Below, piece by piece: positions 26,749 through 35,667 of a stretch of DNA of 52,155 bases. The notes under the pieces were generated by a model, which was not told where the DNA came from, did no database searches, and saw nothing but the letters and a program-made list of their open reading frames with translations. Position numbers and translations under genes: made by a program. Source of the stretch: an uncultured Methylobacter sp. (GTDB lineage: Bacteria > Pseudomonadota > Gammaproteobacteria > Methylococcales > Methylomonadaceae); contig CAILCX010000034.1 in assembly GCA_903832775.1 (NCBI GenBank), positions 1 through 52,155 of the forward strand, written 5' to 3'. Each line of letters begins with the position of its first letter. Within the stretch, counting starts at the first letter, position 1.

Positions 26749-28998
26749 ATGCTAAATAAGATGAAAAGTTCCGGTCAGGTGACTATCAAAATGCGTTTTA
26801 CGATAATTTTGAGCACATTGGTCATCGGGTTTACGATGTTTGGTTTCGCAACATTCAAGGCTATGAATACTTTGAGTGTTAATGGGCCCATTTATCAGCG
26901 TATCGTCCAGGGTAAAGACATAATTGCTGATGTCCTGCCGCCTCCAGAATATATCATCGAATCCTATCTGGTTGCACTGCAATTAACACAGACCAACGAT
27001 TCCGCTGAAATCAGTACGCTACTATCGCGTTTTCAAGTGTTAAAAACGGAATATGAGTCCCGCCATCAATATTGGACAGAGCAACCTTTGGAACAAGAGC
27101 TTCAGAATTCTTTACTTGAACGCTCTTACCGTCCGGCCCAAACCTTTTACAATGAAGCCAGTCAACGGTTTCTGCCAAGTATTCAGTCTGGTAATCACGA
27201 TGGTTCACAGGCAAGTCTCTTGGCAATGCGCCATGCCTATGAAGAGCATCGTGCTGTTATAGATGATGTCGTGAAATTTACAACTGCTCACAACCAGGAA
27301 GTTGAGACGCAAACCCACATTACTATATATTGGTACAAAGTCATCTTGGCTTGTATCTTTTTCTTTAGTGTTGCACTTGCCGTCATATTAACCATAGTGA
27401 TCAGTCGTGGTATTTTACGTTCACTGAAAACTATCCAGCAGGTTGCAGGAGACATTGCAGAGGGCAATCTGAACTCCAGAATTGACATTGATCAAGGAGA
27501 TGAAATTGGTGATCTTTTACGTTCAATGAAAACCATGCAGGACGTTATTAACGGTTTTGTCTCTGGCCTGGAAATTATGTCGAAAAAGCACGCTGAAGGT
27601 TGGGTTAAAGAGCAGTTGGATGTTTCAAAATACGCCGGTATCTTTGGCACTATAGCTCATGATGTTAATGAATTGATTCAATCTCGAATCACTATAAATA
27701 GAAGATTAATTTCTATCATTACTGAATATGCTAAAGGTGACTTTTCTGTTGACATGGATGTTCTGCCAGGTGAAACCATTGTTATTACAGAAGCTATGAG
27801 CAGTGTTAAAAAGTCTTTTCTTGATGTTAACAATGAAATAAAAATGCTCGCAGAAGCGGGCGCTAAAGGTGATTTTTCAAAGCGTAGTGATATAGATAGA
27901 TTTGAGTTCATGTTCAAGGAAATTCTATCTAATTTCAATAACTTGATGGAAACTTGCGATATTAGCTTTCACGATGTATTACGTGTTGCTAACGCTATGG
28001 CTCAAGGCGATCTGACCCAAACCATCACTAAAGACTATCTCGGTTTGTTTGGTCGAACCAAGGATGGTATCAATGGTACCGTTGAAAACCTCAAAGTTCT
28101 GGTTGGTGAAATTAAGGAAGCAACTGATACCATTAGTACTGCTGCAAAGGAAATTGCTGCTGGCAACAATGATTTATCTCATCGTACTGAAGAGCAAGCG
28201 GCCAGTTTGGAAGAAACTGCGGCGAGCATGGAAGAGCTAACCTCTACTGTGCAGCACAATGCCGCAAACGCCAAACAAGCAAACCAACTTGCGGTAGATG
28301 CCTCCGAAATAGCCAGCAAAGGTGTTGACGTGGTCGGGCAAGTGGTGCTGACCATGAATGATATTAACGATTCTTCGCGCCGGATCGGTGACATTATTTC
28401 GGTGATTGACGATATCGCGTTTCAAACCAATATTCTTGCCCTTAATGCCGCAGTTGAAGCAGCCCGTGCTGGCGAACAAGGCCGAGGTTTTGCTGTGGTG
28501 GCTGTAGAAGTTCGCAACCTTGCACAGCGAGCCGCTATGGCAGCTGGAGAAATTAAACATTTGATTGATGACTCAGTTACAAAAGTTTCAGAGGGTAGTA
28601 AATTGGTAGCAAAAGCAGGTCAAACCATGGAAGAGATAGTTAATTCCATTCATGGAGTTACTGTAATGATGAATGAAATCAGTGATGCTTCAGCAGAACA
28701 AACAGCTGGTATCCAACAAGTCAATCAAGCTATAGGTCAGATGGATGATGTGACTCAGCAAAATGCCGCACTAGTTGAGCAAGCCGCTGCCGCAGCAGAA
28801 TCACTGGAAGACCAAGCCCAGAAACTATCTGGGACAATGTCGCAATTTAAAGTAGTTGGTCACTCTAATAATGCGCCTAGTGATCTATTTGAAAGTAAGT
28901 CTGTCGATGCTTTTTATTCAGGTTCACCACAAAAAAAGTCAGTAGTTATGCCTGAATTTATTGAACAATCCTCCAGTGACGAATGGGAAGAGTTCTAA
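26749..28998 (+). CDS. Methyl-accepting chemotaxis protein with poly-HAMP linker and C-terminal WxxF tether
   Basis: 749 residues. Helix 1 (about 16-37), a periplasmic helical sensor domain, helix 2 (about 192-216) and a HAMP domain (about 217-265) come first. At least two more HAMP-like units follow ([39 protein letters not shown]). The signalling tip [20 protein letters not shown] (about 561-580) is classic. The protein ends in EWEEF, closely matching the NWETF-type pentapeptide that tethers CheR/CheB to high-abundance receptors. A flexible linker of about 60 residues precedes it. No che genes are nearby. The ligand is unknown. Confidence 0.92.
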   Translation: MLNKMKSSGQVTIKMRFTIILSTLVIGFTMFGFATFKAMNTLSVNGPIYQRIVQGKDIIADVLPPPEYIIESYLVALQLTQTNDSAEISTLLSRFQVLKTEYESRHQYWTEQPLEQELQNSLLERSYRPAQTFYNEASQRFLPSIQSGNHDGSQASLLAMRHAYEEHRAVIDDVVKFTTAHNQEVETQTHITIYWYKVILACIFFFSVALAVILTIVISRGILRSLKTIQQVAGDIAEGNLNSRIDIDQGDEIGDLLRSMKTMQDVINGFVSGLEIMSKKHAEGWVKEQLDVSKYAGIFGTIAHDVNELIQSRITINRRLISIITEYAKGDFSVDMDVLPGETIVITEAMSSVKKSFLDVNNEIKMLAEAGAKGDFSKRSDIDRFEFMFKEILSNFNNLMETCDISFHDVLRVANAMAQGDLTQTITKDYLGLFGRTKDGINGTVENLKVLVGEIKEATDTISTAAKEIAAGNNDLSHRTEEQAASLEETAASMEELTSTVQHNAANAKQANQLAVDASEIASKGVDVVGQVVLTMNDINDSSRRIGDIISVIDDIAFQTNILALNAAVEAARAGEQGRGFAVVAVEVRNLAQRAAMAAGEIKHLIDDSVTKVSEGSKLVAKAGQTMEEIVNSIHGVTVMMNEISDASAEQTAGIQQVNQAIGQMDDVTQQNAALVEQAAAAAESLEDQAQKLSGTMSQFKVVGHSNNAPSDLFESKSVDAFYSGSPQKKSVVMPEFIEQSSSDEWEEF

Positions 28999-29291
28999 CA
29001 AGGTCAACTGTGCAAAGAACACAAATTCTATTTTTACTTCAAACACATGTGTCCCGCAGGATAGTTGGGGTGCTATTTTGCGTTGTGTAAGCTTAGATTG
29101 TATTAGTAATATGTTTTATGAAGGGCATGCTGGGTCATTCGGAATTAGCAAATCATCTAACATTCACTGCTATTAATTTGCCAGTCGAGTTCTGCCTCTT
29201 GATGTAGCATCCCGTTATTAAGAATTGCAGGTGTAATTCAGCTTATATCGATATAAACTGCTCTCATGTAAAAAATCTATGGAGTTTAAAA

Positions 29292-29642
29292 ATGAAAACG
29301 TCAAAGTTAATCCTAATCGTTACAATGCTGATGTCAATTTCAGCTAACGCTGGTCTCAATGCTTTTATAAATGGCCAGAAACTTCATGACAAGTCAGCCG
29401 CCTATAAAAGCGGTGATATAGATAATGCGGAGCTCTATGATGCCGGAGCTTATCTTTATTATGTTATGGGGGTTGTGGACGCAACTATGGGAGCTGGCAT
29501 ATTTTGTCCACTAAATATCACTTCAGATCAAGTTGCAAATGTTGTTTCTAAATACTTAAATGAACATCAAGAATTATGGAGTAAAAGTGCCGAGTCACTT
29601 GTTAAGGCTGCACTCATGAACGAATGGCCTTGCCCGAAGTAA
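29292..29642 (+). CDS. Small secreted Rap1a/Tai-like protein (T6SS amidase-immunity family fold)
   Basis: 116 residues with a signal peptide cleaved after SANA (residue 20) and a good ribosome-binding site (GGAG). The mature part fits the Rap1a/Tai pattern: YYVMGVVDATM, then a first cysteine (Cys72, FCPLNITSDQ), VVSKYLNEHQELW, and KAALMNEWPCP with Cys114, which should form a disulphide with Cys72. Known members are periplasmic immunity proteins against T6SS peptidoglycan amidases, but many family members stand alone with unknown roles. No effector gene lies beside it. It is monocistronic here. Confidence 0.65.
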   Translation: MKTSKLILIVTMLMSISANAGLNAFINGQKLHDKSAAYKSGDIDNAELYDAGAYLYYVMGVVDATMGAGIFCPLNITSDQVANVVSKYLNEHQELWSKSAESLVKAALMNEWPCPK

Positions 29643-29932
29643 TATAAAAAACAAGTTTGGTTTGGGCACCAATTAAAACGCTTAATATTTAATTCTACTT
29701 TGTCTGATTATATAAATCCTTGAAACAGGAAATTGGATTGGCCATTGCCAAACCAATACTTGTGGTCAAGATGGCTTGCGTGTGATCTGGGAAATAGCGG
29801 CTGCGAAGGGCAAAAAAAAGCTAAAGCCTTGCGTATTTTTTTTAAAAGTTAAGCGGCAGGTAAGCGCAGAGTTTTCTTATAACTTGTGTAGATGTCTATG
29901 CGCATACGTAATGCTTCAATAAGGCTAATTGC

Positions 29933-30205
29933 TTATTTTATTTCAAAGGTCGTCAAGGATTCTTCGTGTTCCAGTTCGGTGATTTCAACCTTATCGACTC
30001 GAGCGGTGATCGGGCCTCTGTTACACCATTTGATGAATTTTTCAATAGCCAGATTTTCGGCTTCGGCAATAATTTCAACACGACCATCAGACAAGTTTCT
30101 GACGCTCCCTTTGATAGCAAAATGTTTGGCTTTATTCTGGGTAAAAAGTCGAAAATAAACACCTTGTACTCGACCTGAAACCAGAATTTTAACTTTACGA
30201 ATCAC
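29933..30205 (-). CDS. Acylphosphatase
   Basis: A 90-residue cytosolic enzyme that hydrolyses acyl phosphates. The signature VSGRVQGVYFR ends in the substrate-binding Arg19, and the catalytic Asn is Asn37 in GSVRNLSDGRVEI. The length is standard. It starts with GTG, overlapping the rlmKL stop as GTGA, with GGAG about 11 bases upstream, so it is translationally coupled to rlmKL. Confidence 0.92.
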   Translation of the reverse strand: MIRKVKILVSGRVQGVYFRLFTQNKAKHFAIKGSVRNLSDGRVEIIAEAENLAIEKFIKWCNRGPITARVDKVEITELEHEESLTTFEIK

Positions 30206-32535
30206 TCTTTAATTCTCCAGCAGTAATGAATTTTTGGATTGCGGGCAAAATCTTCCGGGATCGTTGCCGCGCTGATGTCTTCTACAATGTAATCGGACAA
30301 AGCCGTCTTGTCTATTTTAAAGCGCCTGAAATTCGTAGAAAAGTATAGAACACCACCCGGCGATAACAAAGAAACTGCATTATTAATCAGTTGCACATGG
30401 TCAATTTGTATATCGAAGACACCTTCCATTCGTTTTGAATTGGAAAATGTCGGTGGATCAAGAAAAATCAAATCGTATTGTCTGTTAGCTTGTTCCGCTT
30501 CAGTGCTTAACCATTCGAGACAATCTGCTTGAATAAACTCATGTTCGCCTTTGTTTTCATTCAGCGCCATGTTCTTTTTGGCCCAGTTGAGATAGGTGTT
30601 GGACATGTCAACTGTCGTGGTTGATCTGGCGCCACCCATCGCAGCATGAACTGTTGCGCTGCCGGTATAGGCAAACAGGTTTAAAAAGCTTTTACCTTGG
30701 GCTTGTTTTTGAATCATCAGCCGAATCGGACGGTGATCCAGGAATAGGCCGGTATCCAGATAATCCTCAAAATTGACCAGCAATTTACAACCGCCTTCTT
30801 GAACGATTTGAAAACGGCCCTGATCATCATGTTTTTCGTATTGATCTGTGCTTTTTTGTTTACGGCGTATTTTTAGCAACACTTGTTCGCGGTTGACGCC
30901 CAGCACCCGGGGAATTTCAACCAATAGCGCGGCCAGTCTTTGGTCAGCTTTATGTTGATCGATGGTTTTAGGCGGTTCGTATTCCTGGACATTAACCCAG
31001 GTTTGTTCGCCCTGATAAATATCGACAGCGACCGCATATTCCGGCAAGTCGGCATCATAAACACGGTAGCAAGTAATCTGGTTTTGTTTGACCCAGGCCG
31101 ACAGCTTTTTTAAATTCTTTTTTAATCTGTTAGCAAACATCTCTGCATTTAGAGAGGGGCTATCGGCTAGAGCTATGGTTTGGGAATGATCTGGAGTTAC
31201 GCTATCATGAAAATTCTCAACCAAAGGCAAAACGGGGGTAGTCAGTGCGATCTTAGCCTTTTCCAGAGGACTATTTGTTTGGATGTCATTAGCAATACGT
31301 TGTTCCTGCGCTTTACTGATCTCAGTCACTTGCGCAATACGCTCGTCCTGTGTTCTGGCTTTGGGAATAAAAAAATTGCTTTCTTTAATATCAAACCGCA
31401 ACAGCTTACATTCCAGTGCTCCGTTAAACAGGGTAATCGGTTTTTGTGATCTTAGTCCCAGGCGAAAACCCAATTCAGGATTACTGATAATCATGGCGGA
31501 TTTCCAACCAACAAAATGATTTTTGAGCGTGGCGCCAAATTTTTTATACAACTCGGCAGTTTCCTGCTCATCGCCCAAGCGTTCGCCATAAGGAGGATTA
31601 CAAATCACAAGACCGGGATTCCAGCTTTCGGCGGGTTCGGCATCTTCAATGTCGCGGCGTTCTATATGAATTTTATTTTGCAGGCCGGCATTGGCGACAT
31701 GCGCCAAGGCAGTATGAACCGTGTTGCGATTTTGATCGAAACCCACGATAACCGGCAGATTTTTCAAACCGATTTGTTTGCGTTGTTCGGCTTCGGCTTT
31801 TAATTTTTTCCAGCATTGTGCGTCGTGCTTTTTCCAGCCGATAAAGCCGAAATATTCGCGTAATAAACCGGGCGCATAATCAGCTGCAATCATCGCAGCT
31901 TCCAGTAACAGTGTTCCGGAACCGCACATCGGATCGATTAATGCGCCCTGTCGTTTTGCGATGTCAGGCCAACCGCTACGCAGTAACATGGCGGCGGCAA
32001 GGTTCTCTTTCATCGGCGCTTGAATACTGACATCACGATAACCCCGTCGATGCAGGCTTTCACCGGAAAGATCGAGGCTCAGTTGTGCGGATTCGCCATT
32101 TAAATAAACATTAATGCGAATATTGGGTTGTTCGGTATTGATGCTGGGTCTTGTTTTGAATTTGTCGCGCATCTGATCGACGATGGCATCCTTAACTTTT
32201 AAGGCGCCAAAGTGGGTATTGTTAATAGCCTCAGAGTTTTTTGCACTGAAGGAGACGGCAAAACTGTCTTCAGGATTGATATGATCAAACCAGTCAATTT
32301 TTTGAACACCGTTATAAAGGTCTTCCTGACTTTTTACCTCGAAAGAACTTAGAACCAGTAAAATCCGATTGGCGGTTCTAGACCATAAACAGGCCCGGTA
32401 GGCGGTTTCCAGATCGCCTTGAAAGGCTACTCCGGCGAGGGTGGCTTTGATGTTTTTGATGCCGAGCGCGTGGAGTTCATCGGTCAGGATGGTTTCCATC
32501 GCTTTGGGGGTGGTAGCAAAGAGTTGGTAAGTCAA
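30202..32535 (-). CDS. rlmL: Bifunctional 23S rRNA methyltransferase RlmKL (m2G2445 / m7G2069)
   Basis: I place the start at the TTG at 32535, giving TYQLFATTPKAMETILTDEL after the initiator Met, which aligns with the known N-terminus of RlmL (777 residues). The frame stays open to 32610 but that extension covers a low-complexity repeat. Domains: THUMP-like N-terminal part (to about 150), first methyltransferase with DPMCGSGTLLLEAAMIAADY and NPPYGERLGD (RlmL), then a second with NLFAYTGSATVHAAMGGA and FLDPPTFSNSKRM (RlmK). It modifies two guanines in 23S rRNA. Upstream lies the FKBP gene and a hairpin-forming repeat. Confidence 0.92.
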   Translation of the reverse strand: MTYQLFATTPKAMETILTDELHALGIKNIKATLAGVAFQGDLETAYRACLWSRTANRILLVLSSFEVKSQEDLYNGVQKIDWFDHINPEDSFAVSFSAKNSEAINNTHFGALKVKDAIVDQMRDKFKTRPSINTEQPNIRINVYLNGESAQLSLDLSGESLHRRGYRDVSIQAPMKENLAAAMLLRSGWPDIAKRQGALIDPMCGSGTLLLEAAMIAADYAPGLLREYFGFIGWKKHDAQCWKKLKAEAEQRKQIGLKNLPVIVGFDQNRNTVHTALAHVANAGLQNKIHIERRDIEDAEPAESWNPGLVICNPPYGERLGDEQETAELYKKFGATLKNHFVGWKSAMIISNPELGFRLGLRSQKPITLFNGALECKLLRFDIKESNFFIPKARTQDERIAQVTEISKAQEQRIANDIQTNSPLEKAKIALTTPVLPLVENFHDSVTPDHSQTIALADSPSLNAEMFANRLKKNLKKLSAWVKQNQITCYRVYDADLPEYAVAVDIYQGEQTWVNVQEYEPPKTIDQHKADQRLAALLVEIPRVLGVNREQVLLKIRRKQKSTDQYEKHDDQGRFQIVQEGGCKLLVNFEDYLDTGLFLDHRPIRLMIQKQAQGKSFLNLFAYTGSATVHAAMGGARSTTTVDMSNTYLNWAKKNMALNENKGEHEFIQADCLEWLSTEAEQANRQYDLIFLDPPTFSNSKRMEGVFDIQIDHVQLINNAVSLLSPGGVLYFSTNFRRFKIDKTALSDYIVEDISAATIPEDFARNPKIHYCWRIKE

Positions 32536-32559
32536 GGTATGAAGAATAAAGTGGAAAGA

Positions 32560-32623
32560 TGAAAGGGCCAAGATGAAAGGCGAAGGGTGATAGCATGTTT
32601 TGCCTTTCACCTTTCACCTTTCA
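32560..32623. repeat. TGAAAGG/CCTTTCA inverted tandem repeats forming a hairpin
   Basis: Three exact tandem copies of CCTTTCA occupy 32603-32623. Two copies of the reverse complement TGAAAGG lie at 32560-32566 and 32574-32580, with further near-copies between. Transcribed from the minus strand, this folds as a hairpin between the FKBP stop (32633) and the rlmL start (32535). It could attenuate read-through or stabilise the FKBP message, or be an interspersed repeat. Confidence 0.6.
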
Positions 32624-32632
32624 GCTGCTTTT

Positions 32633-33115
32633 TTACTGGATTTTGATTAATTCAACATCAAAAATCAAAGCGGCATTCGGACCAATGTCACGGCCAGCAC
32701 CTTGTTCGCCATAAGCTAATTCTGACGGAATGTAAAAGCGATATTTTGCGCCTTCTTTCATTAATTGTACGCCTTCAGTCCAACCGGCTATAACACGGTT
32801 TAAAGGGAAAGTGGCGGGCTCGCCCCGGCTGTAAGAACTGTCAAACTCTTTGCCATCAAGCGTAGTCCCTTTGTAATGAACCGTAACATTACTGGTTGCT
32901 GTTGGATTAGTTGTACCTGTACCCGGGGTTAATACTTCATATTGCAAACCGCTAGCCGTAGTTACGATATTGGCTTTTTTTGCATTAGTTGCAAGAAAGG
33001 CAGTGCCTGCGGCTTTATTTTCTGCAGGGGTAGTGGCATTGGCCATTGAAAACATATTAAATCCTATAAGTAAAACTGAGACGATTAAAAGAGCTTGAGT
33101 AATTAGTTTTCTCAC
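32633..33115 (-). CDS. FKBP-type peptidyl-prolyl cis-trans isomerase, exported
   Basis: 160 residues with a signal peptide (LLIVSVLLIGFNMFSMANA) and a short helical lead (about 30-50). A single FKBP domain follows, with TVHYKGTTLDGKEFDSSYSR and VIAGWTEGVQLMKEGAKYRF, the usual active-site segments. ELAYGEQGAGRDIGPNAALI closes the domain. It resembles a shortened FkpA/MIP, without the long dimerisation helix, so it is probably a periplasmic folding helper. It is followed by a hairpin repeat and then rlmL on the same strand. Confidence 0.92.
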   Translation of the reverse strand: MRKLITQALLIVSVLLIGFNMFSMANATTPAENKAAGTAFLATNAKKANIVTTASGLQYEVLTPGTGTTNPTATSNVTVHYKGTTLDGKEFDSSYSRGEPATFPLNRVIAGWTEGVQLMKEGAKYRFYIPSELAYGEQGAGRDIGPNAALIFDVELIKIQ

Positions 33116-33154
33116 AAATGATCCTCTGTTATTAGATTGGAGTGATATATTCTA

Positions 33155-33751
33155 TCAAAAAAACCAGCCTTTGTTTTCTAAATCATGTCGGCATTCACCC
33201 AATTGACTTTCGAATAGCTTTGCCCGTCTGGCAACTTTATCGGCAATCTGAACCAAACCGGGTTTTTGTAAGTAACTTTTCCTCTGAAAACCACCATGTC
33301 CTTCATGGTAGGCCAGGTATAGATTTTTGGTGTCCAGTTTTGAGATGCCCAGGCGATTGTAGCTAATATTGCAATACCAGCCGATAAAATCAGTAGCATC
33401 CGAAAACTTATCACGATCCGCGCCCCAGCAGCCTGCTTTATCCTTATAATTATCCCAGGTCTCATCTTTAGCCTGGGCATATCCATAGGCGCTGCTCTCT
33501 CTCGGCAGTGGAATAAAGCCTAGCAGCCAGGGGCGTGGCGGTTGTGCATCAGCGACAAAATGGGATTCTTGATGCATGATGGCCATTTGTACCGGAATAG
33601 GCACACCCCATTTTTGAAATGAATTTTTAACGTCGTCATACCAACCACCTTTTTCCCTGAAAGTAGAACAAATATTGTCACTATTTTTAGGGGGAAGTGT
33701 GGTACAGGCGGACTGAACAAGTAATAAAAGCAAGAGTAGTGATTTGTTCAT
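33155..33751 (-). CDS. Lipoprotein with lysozyme/SLT-like transglycosylase domain
   Basis: 198 residues. The signal ends in LVQSAC, a lipobox with Cys16. MAIMHQESHF contains the Glu-Ser pair of soluble lytic transglycosylases (catalytic Glu about residue 62). SSAYGYAQAKDETWDNYK matches the second SLT motif (GYAQ), and LYLAYHEGHGGF the third. It probably cleaves peptidoglycan glycan strands from an envelope-membrane anchor. Length is short, with nothing beyond the catalytic domain. It lies 39 bp upstream of the FKBP gene on the same strand. Confidence 0.82.
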   Translation of the reverse strand: MNKSLLLLLLLVQSACTTLPPKNSDNICSTFREKGGWYDDVKNSFQKWGVPIPVQMAIMHQESHFVADAQPPRPWLLGFIPLPRESSAYGYAQAKDETWDNYKDKAGCWGADRDKFSDATDFIGWYCNISYNRLGISKLDTKNLYLAYHEGHGGFQRKSYLQKPGLVQIADKVARRAKLFESQLGECRHDLENKGWFF

Positions 33752-33901
33752 TGCTGCTTAAGAAGTAGGCTTTGGATTATCTAAAGTATAAAAAAAATTG
33801 CTTTTGAAAAGAAAAAATATAACACTCACACTATAATGGCTGTTGGTAGCCTTGTATAGTTCTTGAATGGCAAGATAAACGGATAATTAGAGAGACAATA
33901 A

Positions 33902-34519
33902 ATGAATTCAAATATAGACAGGTCTTATCGAAAAAACTTGACCACACATGGCCTGATTTATATTGGTGGCGAAGAGCTGGCAATTACGGTTAAAGACTTA
34001 TCTTTAACCGGTGTCTTTGCCCATTTGGAATGTGGCAGTAACATAAGAGATGCCAAAGACATTTTTAACATGTTGTCTGGGTCCGCCATTATAGATTTCT
34101 TTCTTCCGGAAATGAATCTGGCGGGAGAAGCTGAAGTAGTCAGAGTTGATATTGCTAATGAAAATATTATGCTGGCCTTTGAGTTTAAAAATATCTCTTA
34201 TGATATCGATAATCAGCTTTATAAAAGAAAAGTCTATAGAAAAAATCTGACTGCTCCCGGTAAAATTCTTCTTGATGGCGAATATCGGGAATTCATTACC
34301 CTAAATGTTTCAGTAGACGGGCTGATGATAAATGTACCTGACTCTGTATCCGTTAAAGCGGGCGATATAACCATCTTCGAGTTTGAATTGCTGGAGCTGG
34401 AAGGGGAAATAAAGGTCGTATGGGTTGAACATAAAGCAGAAGCAGGAACAGTGCTTGGCTTGCATTATTTACATATGGAAAAAATGGCTGTCAAAGGAAT
34501 ACCCCGATTTGGTTTATAA
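33902..34519 (+). CDS. Tandem PilZ-domain protein, probable c-di-GMP receptor
   Basis: 205 residues made of two similar halves. The first begins DRSYRKNLTTHG with DLSLTG at 32-37. The second begins KRKVYRKNLTAPG with Arg109/Arg113 and NVSVDG at 135-140. These are the two signature elements of PilZ domains (RxxxR and D/NxSxxG). The second half keeps the exact arginine spacing; the first has Arg7, Arg10 and Lys11, so binding there may be weaker. The halves share YRKNLT, which points to internal duplication. Alone in its transcript, with GAGAGA as ribosome-binding site. Confidence 0.82.
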   Translation: MNSNIDRSYRKNLTTHGLIYIGGEELAITVKDLSLTGVFAHLECGSNIRDAKDIFNMLSGSAIIDFFLPEMNLAGEAEVVRVDIANENIMLAFEFKNISYDIDNQLYKRKVYRKNLTAPGKILLDGEYREFITLNVSVDGLMINVPDSVSVKAGDITIFEFELLELEGEIKVVWVEHKAEAGTVLGLHYLHMEKMAVKGIPRFGL

Positions 34520-34598
34520 GTGTTGAGTGGACTTCTTTAAGTAATACTTGGAAGATCCACCATTGACTTACAAGCCCCATAAAGACAAAGTTGTTTTG

Positions 34599-34619
34599 AC
34601 ACTCTAACTCATAGAGTGT
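34599..34619. terminator. Perfect 7-bp hairpin downstream of the PilZ gene
   Basis: ACACTCT (34599-34605) and AGAGTGT (34613-34619) pair perfectly around a 7-base loop in the 190-bp gap after the PilZ gene. There is no T-run immediately after it. It could be a weak terminator or an operator for the DUF2231 gene. An 8-bp direct repeat (AGTCGGCT at 34648-34655 and 34678-34685) follows. Confidence 0.3.
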
Positions 34620-34709
34620 ATGGATTTAACAGTTACGCTTTATTCAGAGTCGGCTTTGACTTGATCTTTAGGTCAACAGTCGGCTAAATTATTTTATTAA
34701 ATAATAACA

Positions 34710-35342
34710 ATGGTTAGTATGAACAACTTTTTGTCTTTTCAAATCCATGGTGGCGCAGACCACGGTGGCGGTATTTTAGAAGCGCTTACCGGTCTTTTGT
34801 CATTATTTGAAGGGCTTTCTACAATGAGTTCCGGTGATCTATTTTCAACACTATTACCGGGCATCGCAGGACTAAATAACATACATCCCTTGCTGGTGCA
34901 TTTTCCAATAGCTTTTTTCACGGCTTTTTTCTTATTGGATTTACTGGGTACGCTAGCAAAAAAACCACAGTGGCGTAATGCTGCCAGTTATTTTCTTTAC
35001 CTTGGAACTGTAGGTGCCGCCTTTACTGTAGCAGCTGGTTTTATTGCCGCCGATTCGGTAGCGCATGGTGAAGAAGTCCACGATTTTATGGAAAACCATG
35101 AACATTTTGGTGTCGCCGTGCTTGCGTTGTCAGGCTTGTTATCCTTATGGCGGATGAAAAGTGGTTACTTACTTCGGGGGGGAAGTAATATTTTGTTTTT
35201 ACTTTTGGCCGGGGTACTTTGCGTATTACTGACACTGGGTGCCGATTTAGGTGGTCTGATGGTTTATCATTATGGGGTTTCTGTTAATGCGGCGGCAGCT
35301 CCGGAAGATGGCTATATGCACCATCATTCAGGTTCGGATTAA
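34710..35342 (+). CDS. DUF2231 integral membrane protein, histidine-rich
   Basis: 210 residues. An N-terminal soluble part of about 55 residues includes [10 protein letters not shown]. Four hydrophobic helices follow, at about 63-85, 92-112, 131-147 and 158-178. [14 protein letters not shown] (57-70) is the HPxxVHFP signature of the DUF2231 family, some members of which are linked to metal or heme chemistry. The tail ends in YMHHHSGSD, so metal binding is possible. Function is not established. It stands alone between the PilZ gene and the two-partner secretion operon. Confidence 0.78.
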   Translation: MVSMNNFLSFQIHGGADHGGGILEALTGLLSLFEGLSTMSSGDLFSTLLPGIAGLNNIHPLLVHFPIAFFTAFFLLDLLGTLAKKPQWRNAASYFLYLGTVGAAFTVAAGFIAADSVAHGEEVHDFMENHEHFGVAVLALSGLLSLWRMKSGYLLRGGSNILFLLLAGVLCVLLTLGADLGGLMVYHYGVSVNAAAAPEDGYMHHHSGSD

Positions 35343-35667
35343 CAATTTTGATTTTGTTAATCAATCGAATTATTGAGCGTAAAGTATAAATTTCGATTAA
35401 TAGGTTAATAATTGATTTATACATTCAGTTCAAATGCTTGATTCTAACCGATTGAATTACATATAAAAATATTAGTTAAGGCCTGTTAAATTCCTCTCGA
35501 TTTATCAAATTAACCATAACAAATGAAGTCAATATAGTAGGCAGTGTAAGTATTTTCTTACTCAATGCTTTTGACAATATTTAGTTATGTGATGATATAA
35601 GTTTAGTGCTGTTGATTTGTGATCAATCTGCTAATATTGGGTATGAAAAAATTTATAGAGATGCTAA
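35343..35667. other. AT-rich upstream region of the two-partner secretion operon
   Basis: 325 bp with no open frame of note, separating the DUF2231 gene from tpsA on the same strand. It contains a good sigma70-type promoter candidate at 35571-35601, listed separately. The high AT content would suit silencing by a nucleoid protein, which is inference. Confidence 0.5.
35571..35601 (+). promoter_or_regulatory. Sigma70-type promoter candidate for the TpsA-TpsB-CHAT operon
   Basis: A perfect -35 box TTGACA lies at 35571-35576. A -10 candidate TATAAG lies at 35596-35601 (19-bp spacer), with an overlapping weaker GATATA at 35594-35599 (17-bp spacer). The tpsA ATG follows at 35668, leaving a leader of about 60 bases. 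Identified by eye only. Confidence 0.45.

Noticed and set aside
29806-29860. Possible terminator (GAAGGGC ... GCCTTGCG followed by T-run)
   Set aside because: The stem has too many mismatches to be convincing, although the T-run is real.
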